Assembly (NCBI RefSeq): GCF_900114215.1 | Contig: NZ_FOSG01000021.1 | Location: forward strand, 41,432 to 105,431 | DNA length: 64,000 nucleotides | Direction: 5' to 3' | Source of the DNA: Streptomyces mangrovi | GTDB taxonomy: Bacteria > Actinomycetota > Actinomycetes > Streptomycetales > Streptomycetaceae | Part shown: positions 17,649 through 26,185 of the stretch, piece by piece | Numbering within the stretch: position 1 is the first letter of the stretch | Layout of the letters: each line of letters begins with the position of its first letter | Position numbers and translations under genes: made by a program | Notes under the pieces: generated by a model | The model's input: only the letters and a program-made list of their open reading frames with translations | The model's database searches: none | Told to the model about the DNA's origin: nothing

Positions 17649-18824
17649 ATGTCCCGTCGCCGTGCCCATATCGCGATGGTCGGCATCCCCGCCGTCAGCC
17701 ACGTCCTGCCCAGCCTCGCGGTCATCGGCGAGCTGGTGGCCCGCGGCCACCGCGTGACCTACGCCAACGACCCGGCGGTGGCCGGCCTGATCGCGCCCAC
17801 CGGCGCCGAACTCCTCCCCTGCGCCTCCGGGTTGCCGGTCGCCGACAACGACTGGCCCGACGACCCCATCGCCGCGATGGGCCTCTTCCTCGACGACGCC
17901 GTACGGACGCTGCCCCGGTTGCGCGCCGCCTACGATCGCGACCCGGCGGACCTGTACCTGTACGACATCGGCGCCTACGCCGCGCGCGCCCTCGCCGAGT
18001 CGCAGGGCCGTCCCCTCATGCAGCTCTCCCCGACGTTCGTGACCTGGGAAGGCTACGGCCAGGAGGTCGCGGCACACCTGTGGCGGCTGCCGGGCGCCGA
18101 CGCCTACCGGGCCCGGTTCGCGCGGTGGCTCGCCGACTGCGGGGCCTCCACCACCGACGTGGACGCCTTCTCCGGCCGTCCCGCGCACACCCTGGCGCTG
18201 ATCCCGCGGGCGATGCAGCCGCATGCCGACAGGGTCGACACCACCACGGTGACCTTCGTCGGGCCCTGTTTCGAGATGTCCGCGGGCACGGAGGGCTGGG
18301 CCCGTCCCGCGGACGCGGAGAAGGTGCTGCTGGTCTCCCTGGGATCGGCGTACACCCGCAGACCGGAGTTCTACCGCCGGTGCGTCGCCGCCTTCGGCGG
18401 CCTGCCCGGCTGGCATGTCGTCCTCCAGATCGGCAGGCACACCGACCCGCGGGAGCTCGGCGCCCCGCCCTCCAACGTCGAGGTGCGCTCCTGGGTCCCA
18501 CAGCGGGCGATCCTGGAACAGGCCGACGCCTTCGTCACCCACGCCGGTATGGGCGGCTGCAACGAGGGTCTGCTGGCAGGGGTTCCGATGATCGCCGTGC
18601 CGCAGGCCACCGACCAGTTCATGAACGCCGACCGGCTCGTGGAGCTGGGCGTGGCCCGCCGCATCGACACCGCGGAGGCCACCGCCGAGGTCTTGCGTGC
18701 GGCTTTGGAGGAGCTGGTCACCGATCCGGAGGTCGCCCGCCGCTCGGCGCTGCTGAGCGCCGCCGCACGGGCCGGGGGCGGCACCCGGCGCGCCGTCGGC
18801 CTCATCGAGGAAATGCTGACCTGA
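17649..18824 (+). CDS. Macrolide-type (MGT/OleD-like) GT1 glycosyltransferase
   Basis: A 391-residue GT-B glycosyltransferase from ATG 17649. The N-terminal domain opens with AHIAMVGIPAVSHVLPSLAVIGELVARGHRVTYAN, the usual acceptor-domain start with a catalytic-histidine candidate. The C-terminal donor domain has VSLGSAYTRRPEFYRRC and the nucleotide-sugar motif WVPQRAILEQADAFVTHAGMGGCNEGLLAGVPMIAVPQATDQ. Length and motifs match the OleI/OleD/MgtA group that glucosylates macrolides and other small phenolics, often as resistance. There is no antibiotic cluster beside it, so general antibiotic inactivation is plausible. A terminator follows. Confidence 0.9.
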   Translation: MSRRRAHIAMVGIPAVSHVLPSLAVIGELVARGHRVTYANDPAVAGLIAPTGAELLPCASGLPVADNDWPDDPIAAMGLFLDDAVRTLPRLRAAYDRDPADLYLYDIGAYAARALAESQGRPLMQLSPTFVTWEGYGQEVAAHLWRLPGADAYRARFARWLADCGASTTDVDAFSGRPAHTLALIPRAMQPHADRVDTTTVTFVGPCFEMSAGTEGWARPADAEKVLLVSLGSAYTRRPEFYRRCVAAFGGLPGWHVVLQIGRHTDPRELGAPPSNVEVRSWVPQRAILEQADAFVTHAGMGGCNEGLLAGVPMIAVPQATDQFMNADRLVELGVARRIDTAEATAEVLRAALEELVTDPEVARRSALLSAAARAGGGTRRAVGLIEEMLT

Positions 18825-18836
18825 CCTGCGCGTACG

Positions 18837-18884
18837 GCGGCAGGGGTGACGGCGCGGAACCTCACCGCCCGTCACCCCTGCCGC
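18837..18884 (+). terminator. Terminator after the glycosyltransferase gene
   Basis: GCGGCAGGGGTGACGG pairs exactly with CCGTCACCCCTGCCGC over a 16-base loop, starting 12 bp past the stop codon. Confidence 0.85.
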
Positions 18885-18982
18885 TTCGCCCGCACCCGGC
18901 CGGAGCCGTGCGTCGGCACCGTTGTCAGCGGCCTGCCCTACAGTTCCCGTCACTTGATCACTGCGGGTGCGGGGAGGCACGT

Positions 18983-19837
18983 ATGGGGTGGGTGTCGGCC
19001 GGCGGCTACGAGGTCGCCCTCGACGACGGAAAGGTGGTGTGCCGCAACTCGGCCGGGCGGCGGCTGAAGTCCGTACCGCCGAAGATCGCCGACGATCCGG
19101 CGGTGGTGGGACTGCGTCAGCTCGCCGAGTGGCTGGAGCGGCACGAGCGGCAGTGCCTGGCCGATGTGGAGCGGTGGATGGTGCGCTCGCTGCCGGTGCC
19201 GTTCGCGGTCCTGGCGCGGGTGTGGCCGGATCCGGCCTGGCGGGCCGCTCTGCGCGACTTGGTGGTCACGGGGGCGGACGGGGAGGTGGCCGGGTTCCTG
19301 CGGGACGCCGATCCCGAGCGCGGCCTCGGTGTGGTCGACCTCGACGGCGACACCGTCCGCCTCACCCCCGATCTGGTCCGCCTGCCGCATCCGGTGCTGT
19401 TGGAGGAGCTGGAGGAGTTGCGCGAGTTCGCCGTCGAGCTGGGCGTCGAGCAGCGTGCCCAACAGCTCTTCCGGGAGGTGTGGCGCCGGCCCGCGGCACT
19501 GGACGCCGAGGCGACCTGCGTCGAGGACTACGCGGGCGGCGTCTTCAAGGAGCTGAGATTCCTGCACGGGCGGGCCGCCCAGCTGGGCTACCGGGTGCGC
19601 GGCGGCCACGCGGTGTGCTCCGTTCTGGAGGGCGGCCGCGGTGTCGAGGCCCGGGTGTGGGTCGGCGACTACGACGGCTACGAGGAGACGGAGACCGGTT
19701 CCCTGGTCTTCACCGACCCGGCCGGCCGGGTGCTGAAGCTGGGTCAGGTCGGGCCGGTGGCCTGGTCGGAGGGCATGCGTATGGCGGCCGCGCTGTACGC
19801 CGGGCGTGACATCGAGGACGAGGAGCGTGCGGCATGA
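18983..19837 (+). CDS. DUF4132 protein, first gene of the MoxR-VWA operon
   Basis: A 284-residue protein from ATG 18983 with GGGGAGG upstream. The segment VDLDGDTVRLTPDLVRLPHPVLLEELEELREFAVELGVEQRAQQLFREVW (residues ~112-165) is the hallmark of DUF4132, as found at the end of E. coli YehI/MolR. The C-terminal KLGQVGPVAWSEGMRMAAAL is also typical. No membrane segment or catalytic motif is apparent. It overlaps the next gene by ATGA and starts a five-gene coupled operon with an AAA+ ATPase and a VWA protein. The molecular role of DUF4132 is unknown; a scaffold or target-binding part of the AAA+ machine is the simplest guess. Confidence 0.85.
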   Translation: MGWVSAGGYEVALDDGKVVCRNSAGRRLKSVPPKIADDPAVVGLRQLAEWLERHERQCLADVERWMVRSLPVPFAVLARVWPDPAWRAALRDLVVTGADGEVAGFLRDADPERGLGVVDLDGDTVRLTPDLVRLPHPVLLEELEELREFAVELGVEQRAQQLFREVWRRPAALDAEATCVEDYAGGVFKELRFLHGRAAQLGYRVRGGHAVCSVLEGGRGVEARVWVGDYDGYEETETGSLVFTDPAGRVLKLGQVGPVAWSEGMRMAAALYAGRDIEDEERAA

Positions 19838-22800
19838 CGGCGTACGACGGCGCCGCATACGGCGCGTACGACGGCATCACCTACGACACCTACGACGAGG
19901 CCGCCTGCGCCGCGCTGCTGGAGGCCGGCGCCGTGCTGCCGGTGGGCACCACGGACCGGGAGGACGCCGACGCCCTCACCGTCCGCGCCTACACCCATCC
20001 CGCGCTGGACGAGCGCAGGATCGTGAGGCTGGTGCCGGGCACGCTCGGCGAGGCCGAGGATCTCGCCCTGGACTTCCTCGGGCTGGTCCGGGAGCCGGAG
20101 ACCCCCGAGGTCGGGCAGGTGCGCCGGGAGACCCTGGGCTTCCCCGCGTGGGCACTGGTCAACGACCCGGCGAACGGCCACCACGCGCTGGCGCTGGTCA
20201 AGGACGTCGAGCGGCTCGCCCGGCAGGCCAAGTCCCGCCCCGGTGCGGCGAAGGAGGGCTTCGAGGAGCTCGGCGAGCGGCTCGGCCGGGCCGTGCCGCA
20301 CTTCCTGCCCACCTTCTACGAGCAGGCCGCCCGCGTCTTCCTCCGGCACGAGAACACCACCTACGCGGCGACCTTCTTCGGTAAGGCCCGCGAGGCGGAG
20401 CGGGTGCACGCGCTGCCCGTGGACGAGGATCGGCAGCGGGCGGTGTTTTTGGAGTTCGCCTTCGCCGGGGCTCTGACGGTCAAGGCGCTCAAGGAGCATG
20501 TGAAGGCCCTCGCGGCGCGGCTGGCCCCGGCCGGGGCGTGGGCGCAGTTCCGGCAGCTGACCGTGGAGCGCTGCGCGGCGGGCATGCCGCCGTACGCCTC
20601 CCTGCCGCAGGACGCGCGCCGTCTGATCAGGGCGGCGGGGCTGGACCAGGTCGCCGAGGAGTGCGCCCTGGTGGGGGATCTGCTCGCGTCGCCCGCGGCG
20701 GTACGGGCTCCCGCGTCCTTCTGGAACGCCTACCGGGCCACGCTGACCGTCCTGGCCGGGCAGCGGCCCGCCGTACGGGCCCGGCTGCTGGAGATCATGC
20801 CGGCCGGGCTGGGCCGCTCCACCGAGGACGACGAGTTCTGGCTGGCGCTGCTCGCCGAGACCGGCGCCGACCGGCTGCTGACGGGCGAGGCCGGGGCGGA
20901 CGGAGCGGAGGCCGACGCGGGCGGGGCCGACGCGGCGGACTGGCTCGGCCGCTGGGCGCTGCACCGCAAGCACGGCTCGTCCGTCAGCGGCCGCTCACCG
21001 GCCACCCTCGCCCTCGTGGAGCGCATGGCACCGCGTCTGCGCGCCCAGGGCCGCCCCGTGGACCTCTTCACCGGCCGCTGGAACGCCGGCGCCGACCTCG
21101 ACCTGCTGGACCTGTGCGTGGCGCGGGGCGTACCGCTGACGCTGCCGGAGGCCCGCAAGGGCGCCCTCCTCCCGGTCGACCGGTGGCTGCGGGACACCCG
21201 GACCGGGCGGCGGGACCTGACGGCCGTCGCGGCCGACCCGCGCTGCCGGCGCCTGCTGTACCACTCCGTGGGGAATCTGAGCGGCCACCGCCTCGGCGCC
21301 GGGCTGCTGGAGGAGCTGGCCGGGCACCCCGTACTCGCCGACGTGCTGCGCGAGTGGCTGGACGACGCGGCCGGGGAACTGGCCGCCGCGGCCGGCCTGC
21401 CCGCCGCACGCGCGGCACTGGAACGGCTGCGCCCGTTCCAGGCGGTCGCCGCCCGAGTCGGCCCGCGGGCCGTCGCCGGGGCCGCCGCGTTCGACGCCAC
21501 ACCGCTGCTGGGCCGCACCCTGCGCGCCGGCATCCTGGACGAACTGGGCTGGCCCGCCCTGGAGGAGGCGCTGCGGCGCCTGGACGAGCAGACACGGACC
21601 GGGCGCGACCGTGACGACACGCTCGCCGTCCACGAGGCCTGGCCGGCGCTGATCCTCTCCCGCCGGCACAAGGCGATCGTCGTGGGCCCCGAGGACATCC
21701 TGCTGGAGCACGACCTGCGGCTGCCGGTGGAGCCGGACCGCTGGAACCGCCCGTCGTTCCGCTACACCGATGGCGAACTGCTCGTGATGTGGCGGCAGGA
21801 CGGCAAGCAGCACGGCTACTGGTCGGCCCGCCCCACCGAGGTGTTCCCGCTCGGCGGGGAGAGGCTCCCGCACTGGTACGGCGGCAGCGACGCGGGCGAG
21901 ACCTCCATCCCCCTGCCGGGCGGCGGCCGCGCCACCGGCGGGCGCGCCCTGCACGCCGGCGACACGGTCCTGCCGCCCGGCCGCCCCGTACTGGGGGACG
22001 GCACCTCCTACTGGCGCCAGGGCCACCAGGGACGGCAGCAGGTGTGGCTCGAGTACGACCCGGTCACCGGCACCCACGGGCGCGCCTCGCTGCCCGCCTT
22101 CCTGCGCTCCGGCATCCGCGACGGAGCCACCCTGCTCCAGCAGCACTGCGCCGTGCTGCCCCTCCAGCCCGGCCTGGAGCACAGCCCGCTGGGCACCGAC
22201 GGCACGGTCCTGGGCCGCTGGGTGCGCACCGAGGGCGAGGGCGGCCGGGCCCGCACCACCGCCGGTACGCCGGACGGCCGGACCGTCACCCTGCCGGCGG
22301 CGGACGGCAGGACGCCGGGCGTTCCGCTCGGCGCGCTGCGGTTGCCCGGCGGCGCCGAGCCCGTCCTCGTCGCCCAGTACCGCCGCATAGCCCTGTACGC
22401 CGGCGGTGACAACGGCAGCGGGTGGGAGTCGGGCCAGGTGACTCCGCTGGAGCGGGGCGGCGAGTTCGCCGCCGGCACGCGGCTGGTCCCGCCGGCCGAC
22501 TTCTGGCACGCGCTGCGGCCCCGCGACGAGGGCTCCTCGGCGGTCCTGCGGGCGCTGAGCGACGAGCAGGCCGGTGAGCTGCTGCGCGCCGGGGCCCGGG
22601 CGCTGGCGGAGCGGGACGCGGAGATCAAGGCGGCGTTCAGGGCGGCGGCCGTACCGGCGAAGGCGGCCGGCGGCCTGCGGGCCGGGCCGCGGAGCACCGC
22701 GGGGGCCGGTGCGGGCGAACCCGCCGGTCCGACCTCCGACGAGGTGCTGCGGAAGGCCGTCTCGCGCATTCTGCCCTCCCTCACCGAGCCCCGCCTGCTC

Positions 22801-24975
22801 GCCGGCGTCGCCGGCCACGTACACGCCGCACTGCGCCTGGCGGGGTCCGTCGCCGCCTTCGTGTCGCCCCCGGCCGAGCCGACCGGGGCGGAGCGCAGAC
22901 GCGCCGAGGGCATGTTCGCCGACTACAGCCCCGAGGACGGCGACGACCAAACGCTGCGCGAGGCGGTCATGGGTCTCGTCACGCTGTACGGCTGGTGGGG
23001 CGGCGGGCAGTCCTGGAGCGCGCTGCGCCAGATACGCGCCGTGAACCGCGTCCTGTCCGGCGAGCCCGCCGACGGCAGGCCCCTGCCCGAGTCCGCCCGG
23101 CTCGCCGGGTCCGCCGGCGGGTGGCGCAGTGAGGACCTCACCGTCCCGGGCGACGGCGTGGTGTGGCTGCCCGTGCTGGACATGCTGCGTCCGCTCGCCT
23201 ACCGCGCCGCCTCCCCGGCCCTGCCCGAGGCGCACCGCCGGGCGCTGCTGCTGCTGTTCGAGGCGGTCGCGGAGGGACCGCTGGCCGCACCCGGGGGTGC
23301 GCTGCGCGAGATCGTGCTGAGCGAACCGCATAACGGGCAGAGGCGCACCGGCCAGGTGCTGCGCCGGGACGGCCGCACCGTCGTCATCCTGCGCTGCCAG
23401 GGCGTCGACCACCATCGCGGCGGGCATATCAGCTGGCTGGCGCTGGAGTACGACCCGGCCGGTTCGTTCGGCGCGGTCGCGCACTTCGTGCTGAGGGAGG
23501 AGAGCGCTCACCCACCGGTCTTCCCCGCGGAAGCGCTGACCGCGGTGACCGGGCTGATCCGGGACAAGGGTCCCGCGCCCTGGCGGCCGGAGGCGCCCGC
23601 CGCCCTGGCCACCGCGACACGGGGCGGCGTGGGCCCCGTGCAGGCGACTCTGCTGCTGGCCGGGAAGCCGTCGCGGCTCACCGGCGAGGCGGCCGCCGTC
23701 ACCGCGCTGAAGCCGCGGCAGAAGAAGCTCGGCGACGCGCTGCTGGAGTCGCTGGAGCCCGGCGATCTGACGGCGCTCGCCGGCGCGCTGCTACCAAAGG
23801 ACCCCGGCGACCTGTGGACGTCCGGGCCGGACACGGACGCGGCGGGCCGGGTGTGGGCCGAGCGCCTGGCCGATTTCGTCCGCCTGCCCGAGGACACAGC
23901 CGAGGAGTTCCTCCTGTCGGGTCTGCCCGCCGATTCCGCCGAGGGGGTGCTCAACCCGCACCGCACCCCCTGGCTCAGCCGCACCACTGTGCAGCGGCCC
24001 GACAGGGACGGCAATCTGGTGGCGGAGGATCCCGCGGCGCTGCCCGGACGGTACGACCTGGCACACGCCGTGACCGCCCTGGCCGGTCTCTCCTACCAAC
24101 TGCCGTACGGGCACCCGCTGCGCTCCGCCCTGCCGGAGGGGCTGGCCGCGCTGCGCCGCCGCGTCGCGGACCCGGGTCTGCTGCTGGACCTGGGCCTGTC
24201 GTGGGCGCAGAAGGGCTCGCCGTCCGCCGTCGAGCTGCGCAGGGCGTACGGGCTGCCCGCCACCGGCGGCGCGGGCGCGCGCGGTCTGACGGATGTGGGC
24301 GAGGCGCTGGTGCTGTGCCCCGGGTACGGCGGCCAGGAAGCCGTCCTGCTCCGCCCGAGCGGCCTCACCGGCGCGGACGACCCCGTGTTCGGGCTGCTCG
24401 AGGGGATCGTCGGACCGGACCGGGGCGAGGGCCTGCGGGCGCTGCGGATCCTCCTCGGCGACGGGCTCGCCCGCGCCCTGACGGCCGGAGCCGGTTCCGA
24501 GGAGCCCGCCGGGTACGCCCAGGACCCGACCGCCGCCGTGCCCGAACTGGTCACCGAGGTCGCCGAGACCCACGGCATGGGCCGGGACGCGGCGGCGCTC
24601 TACCTGCAACTGCTGGCCCTGCCCGATCCGACGGACCGCAACCGCGCCCGCTGGACGGGCTGGAAGCCCGCCCGTATGAAGAAGGCCCGCGCCGAACTGG
24701 CGGCCACGAACCTGGTCGTCGAGGCGAAGCGGGCACGCGCCGGGCGCAACCTCTTCCTGCCGTGCGGCTGGCTCGACCTGAAGTCGCCCGCGCTGCCGGT
24801 GGAGATCTGGAAGCAGGGCCTGTACCCGGTCCCCGACCGCTCCCGCGCGGTGCCCCTGGTGCCGGTGCCCGAGCTGTTCGAGCGCGCGTGGGACCGTGTC
24901 CGCGCCGGTGACGCCCCGGCCTACGAGGAACTCACCACCCGCGCCACCCGTGCCGGCCGCAAGGGCCGCCGATGA
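19834..24975 (+). CDS. Very large (1713-residue) operon protein of unknown function, YehI-like in context
   Basis: A single 1713-residue reading frame beginning at the ATGA overlap. Residues ~80-300 are helical and repeat-like (KDVERLARQAKSRPGAAKEG, YEQAARVFLRHENTTYAATFF, FAFAGALTVKALKEHVKALA). Residues ~590-880 are rich in beta-type segments with Trp/Gly turns (YWSARPTEVFPLGGERLPHW, SYWRQGHQGRQQVWLEYDP), which could form a propeller-like fold. Residues ~1300-1710 are again helical and end in FLPCGWLDLKSPALPVEIWK. I see no nuclease, protease or NTPase motif and no signal peptide. Related proteins sit beside MoxR/VWA genes in many actinomycetes. It probably serves as the large platform subunit of the complex encoded by this operon, but no activity can be assigned. 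Confidence 0.85.
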   Translation: MTAYDGAAYGAYDGITYDTYDEAACAALLEAGAVLPVGTTDREDADALTVRAYTHPALDERRIVRLVPGTLGEAEDLALDFLGLVREPETPEVGQVRRETLGFPAWALVNDPANGHHALALVKDVERLARQAKSRPGAAKEGFEELGERLGRAVPHFLPTFYEQAARVFLRHENTTYAATFFGKAREAERVHALPVDEDRQRAVFLEFAFAGALTVKALKEHVKALAARLAPAGAWAQFRQLTVERCAAGMPPYASLPQDARRLIRAAGLDQVAEECALVGDLLASPAAVRAPASFWNAYRATLTVLAGQRPAVRARLLEIMPAGLGRSTEDDEFWLALLAETGADRLLTGEAGADGAEADAGGADAADWLGRWALHRKHGSSVSGRSPATLALVERMAPRLRAQGRPVDLFTGRWNAGADLDLLDLCVARGVPLTLPEARKGALLPVDRWLRDTRTGRRDLTAVAADPRCRRLLYHSVGNLSGHRLGAGLLEELAGHPVLADVLREWLDDAAGELAAAAGLPAARAALERLRPFQAVAARVGPRAVAGAAAFDATPLLGRTLRAGILDELGWPALEEALRRLDEQTRTGRDRDDTLAVHEAWPALILSRRHKAIVVGPEDILLEHDLRLPVEPDRWNRPSFRYTDGELLVMWRQDGKQHGYWSARPTEVFPLGGERLPHWYGGSDAGETSIPLPGGGRATGGRALHAGDTVLPPGRPVLGDGTSYWRQGHQGRQQVWLEYDPVTGTHGRASLPAFLRSGIRDGATLLQQHCAVLPLQPGLEHSPLGTDGTVLGRWVRTEGEGGRARTTAGTPDGRTVTLPAADGRTPGVPLGALRLPGGAEPVLVAQYRRIALYAGGDNGSGWESGQVTPLERGGEFAAGTRLVPPADFWHALRPRDEGSSAVLRALSDEQAGELLRAGARALAERDAEIKAAFRAAAVPAKAAGGLRAGPRSTAGAGAGEPAGPTSDEVLRKAVSRILPSLTEPRLLAGVAGHVHAALRLAGSVAAFVSPPAEPTGAERRRAEGMFADYSPEDGDDQTLREAVMGLVTLYGWWGGGQSWSALRQIRAVNRVLSGEPADGRPLPESARLAGSAGGWRSEDLTVPGDGVVWLPVLDMLRPLAYRAASPALPEAHRRALLLLFEAVAEGPLAAPGGALREIVLSEPHNGQRRTGQVLRRDGRTVVILRCQGVDHHRGGHISWLALEYDPAGSFGAVAHFVLREESAHPPVFPAEALTAVTGLIRDKGPAPWRPEAPAALATATRGGVGPVQATLLLAGKPSRLTGEAAAVTALKPRQKKLGDALLESLEPGDLTALAGALLPKDPGDLWTSGPDTDAAGRVWAERLADFVRLPEDTAEEFLLSGLPADSAEGVLNPHRTPWLSRTTVQRPDRDGNLVAEDPAALPGRYDLAHAVTALAGLSYQLPYGHPLRSALPEGLAALRRRVADPGLLLDLGLSWAQKGSPSAVELRRAYGLPATGGAGARGLTDVGEALVLCPGYGGQEAVLLRPSGLTGADDPVFGLLEGIVGPDRGEGLRALRILLGDGLARALTAGAGSEEPAGYAQDPTAAVPELVTEVAETHGMGRDAAALYLQLLALPDPTDRNRARWTGWKPARMKKARAELAATNLVVEAKRARAGRNLFLPCGWLDLKSPALPVEIWKQGLYPVPDRSRAVPLVPVPELFERAWDRVRAGDAPAYEELTTRATRAGRKGRR

Positions 24976-26180
24976 CCACCGCCCGCCCCCACCCGGAAGA
25001 AACAACGCCCATGACCACCACCCTCCCTTCCGCACCGGCCCGTCAGATCGTCCCGCCCGAGGAGCGGTACGCGACCGAGCTGGCCTTCCTCGCCGCGTAC
25101 GACGGCGGTCCGCGCCCGCCCGCCTGGCGGCTCACCCCGCGCGCGGTCGTCACGTTCGTCATGGGCAGCGGGGGCGCCGCCCTGAAGCTGCCCGACGGCG
25201 CCGAGGCCCCCGAGGGGGTGCCGCGCCGCCTGGTGGTCGAGGGCAAGTTCGTCGGCGACCGCGCCCTGGTCGAGCGGTGCGTGGTGACCCTCGCCGGGGA
25301 ACGCGGCCTGCTGCTCGTCGGCGAGCCCGGCACCGCCAAGTCGATGCTGTCGGAGCTGCTGGCCGCCGCCGTGTGCGGCACCAGCGGCCTGACCGTGCAG
25401 GGCACGGCCGGCACCACCGAGGACCAGCTCAGGTACGGCTGGAACTACGCGCTGCTGCTGGCGCAGGGGCCCAGCCGGCAGGCGCTCGTGCCCTCCCCGG
25501 TGCTGACCGCCATGTCCCGGGGCGCCGTCGCCCGCGTCGAGGAGGTCACCCGCTGCCTGCCCGAGGTGCAGGACTCCCTGGTGTCGCTGCTCTCGGAGCG
25601 GCGGATCGCCGTCCCCGAACTGGCCGGCACCGAGGACGCCCTGGCGCACGCGGCGCCCGGCTTCACCCTCATCGCCACCGCCAACCTCCGCGACAAGGGC
25701 GTCTCCGAGATGTCCGCGGCCCTCAAACGCCGCTTCAACTTCGAGACGGTCGGCCCCATCGGGGACCTGGAGGCGGAGACCGCGCTGGTGCGCGGCCAGG
25801 CGCGGGCGTCCGTGGAGCGGGCCGGGGCGCCGTTCCGGGTCGACGACGCCGTGCTGGAGGCCCTGGTCACCGCCTTCCGGGACCTGCGCGAGGGCCGTTC
25901 GGCGGAGGGCTGGGAGGTGGAGCGGCCCTCCACGGTGATGTCCACCGCGGAGGCGGTGTCCGTGGCCGGGGCGCTGGCTCTGGCGGCGGCGTACTTCCCC
26001 GGCGACCGGGACGTGCTCTCCCTGCTGCCGGGCCATCTGCTCGGCGTGGTCCGCAAGGACGATCCCGCCGACGCCGCCCGGCTGCGCGGCTACTGGGACG
26101 GCCCGGTGCGCCGCCGCGCCGAGCAGGGGTCGGCCACCTGGCGCACCCTGTGGGACCTGCGCACCGTCCTGGAGGGCTGA
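24972..26180 (+). CDS. MoxR-family AAA+ ATPase (YehL-like)
   Basis: About 400 residues. ATG 24972 gives an ATGA overlap with an AAGG site; ATG 25011 with GGAAGAA is an equally good start. Walker A is GEPGTAKSM. The Walker B region is degenerate (GAVARVEEV) but keeps paired acidic residues. LSERRI, the sensor-1 asparagine in TLIATANLRDKG and the arginine pair in LKRRFNFETV complete a MoxR-type AAA+ core. MoxR ATPases act with VWA-domain partners to remodel or insert cofactors into target proteins. The VWA partner here is encoded six bases downstream. Confidence 0.93.
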   Translation: MTTARPHPEETTPMTTTLPSAPARQIVPPEERYATELAFLAAYDGGPRPPAWRLTPRAVVTFVMGSGGAALKLPDGAEAPEGVPRRLVVEGKFVGDRALVERCVVTLAGERGLLLVGEPGTAKSMLSELLAAAVCGTSGLTVQGTAGTTEDQLRYGWNYALLLAQGPSRQALVPSPVLTAMSRGAVARVEEVTRCLPEVQDSLVSLLSERRIAVPELAGTEDALAHAAPGFTLIATANLRDKGVSEMSAALKRRFNFETVGPIGDLEAETALVRGQARASVERAGAPFRVDDAVLEALVTAFRDLREGRSAEGWEVERPSTVMSTAEAVSVAGALALAAAYFPGDRDVLSLLPGHLLGVVRKDDPADAARLRGYWDGPVRRRAEQGSATWRTLWDLRTVLEG

Positions 26181-26185
26181 CGGCC

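Noticed and set aside
18922..18944. TTGTCA and TACAGT as a -35/-10 promoter for the MoxR-VWA operon
   Set aside because: The spacing is only 11 bp, too short for a standard sigma-70-type promoter, so no promoter was annotated.
20995..23511. An 838-codon minus-strand frame opposite the 1713-residue protein
   Set aside because: The plus strand shows normal codon bias and operon overlaps; this frame has no start signal and a biased composition.
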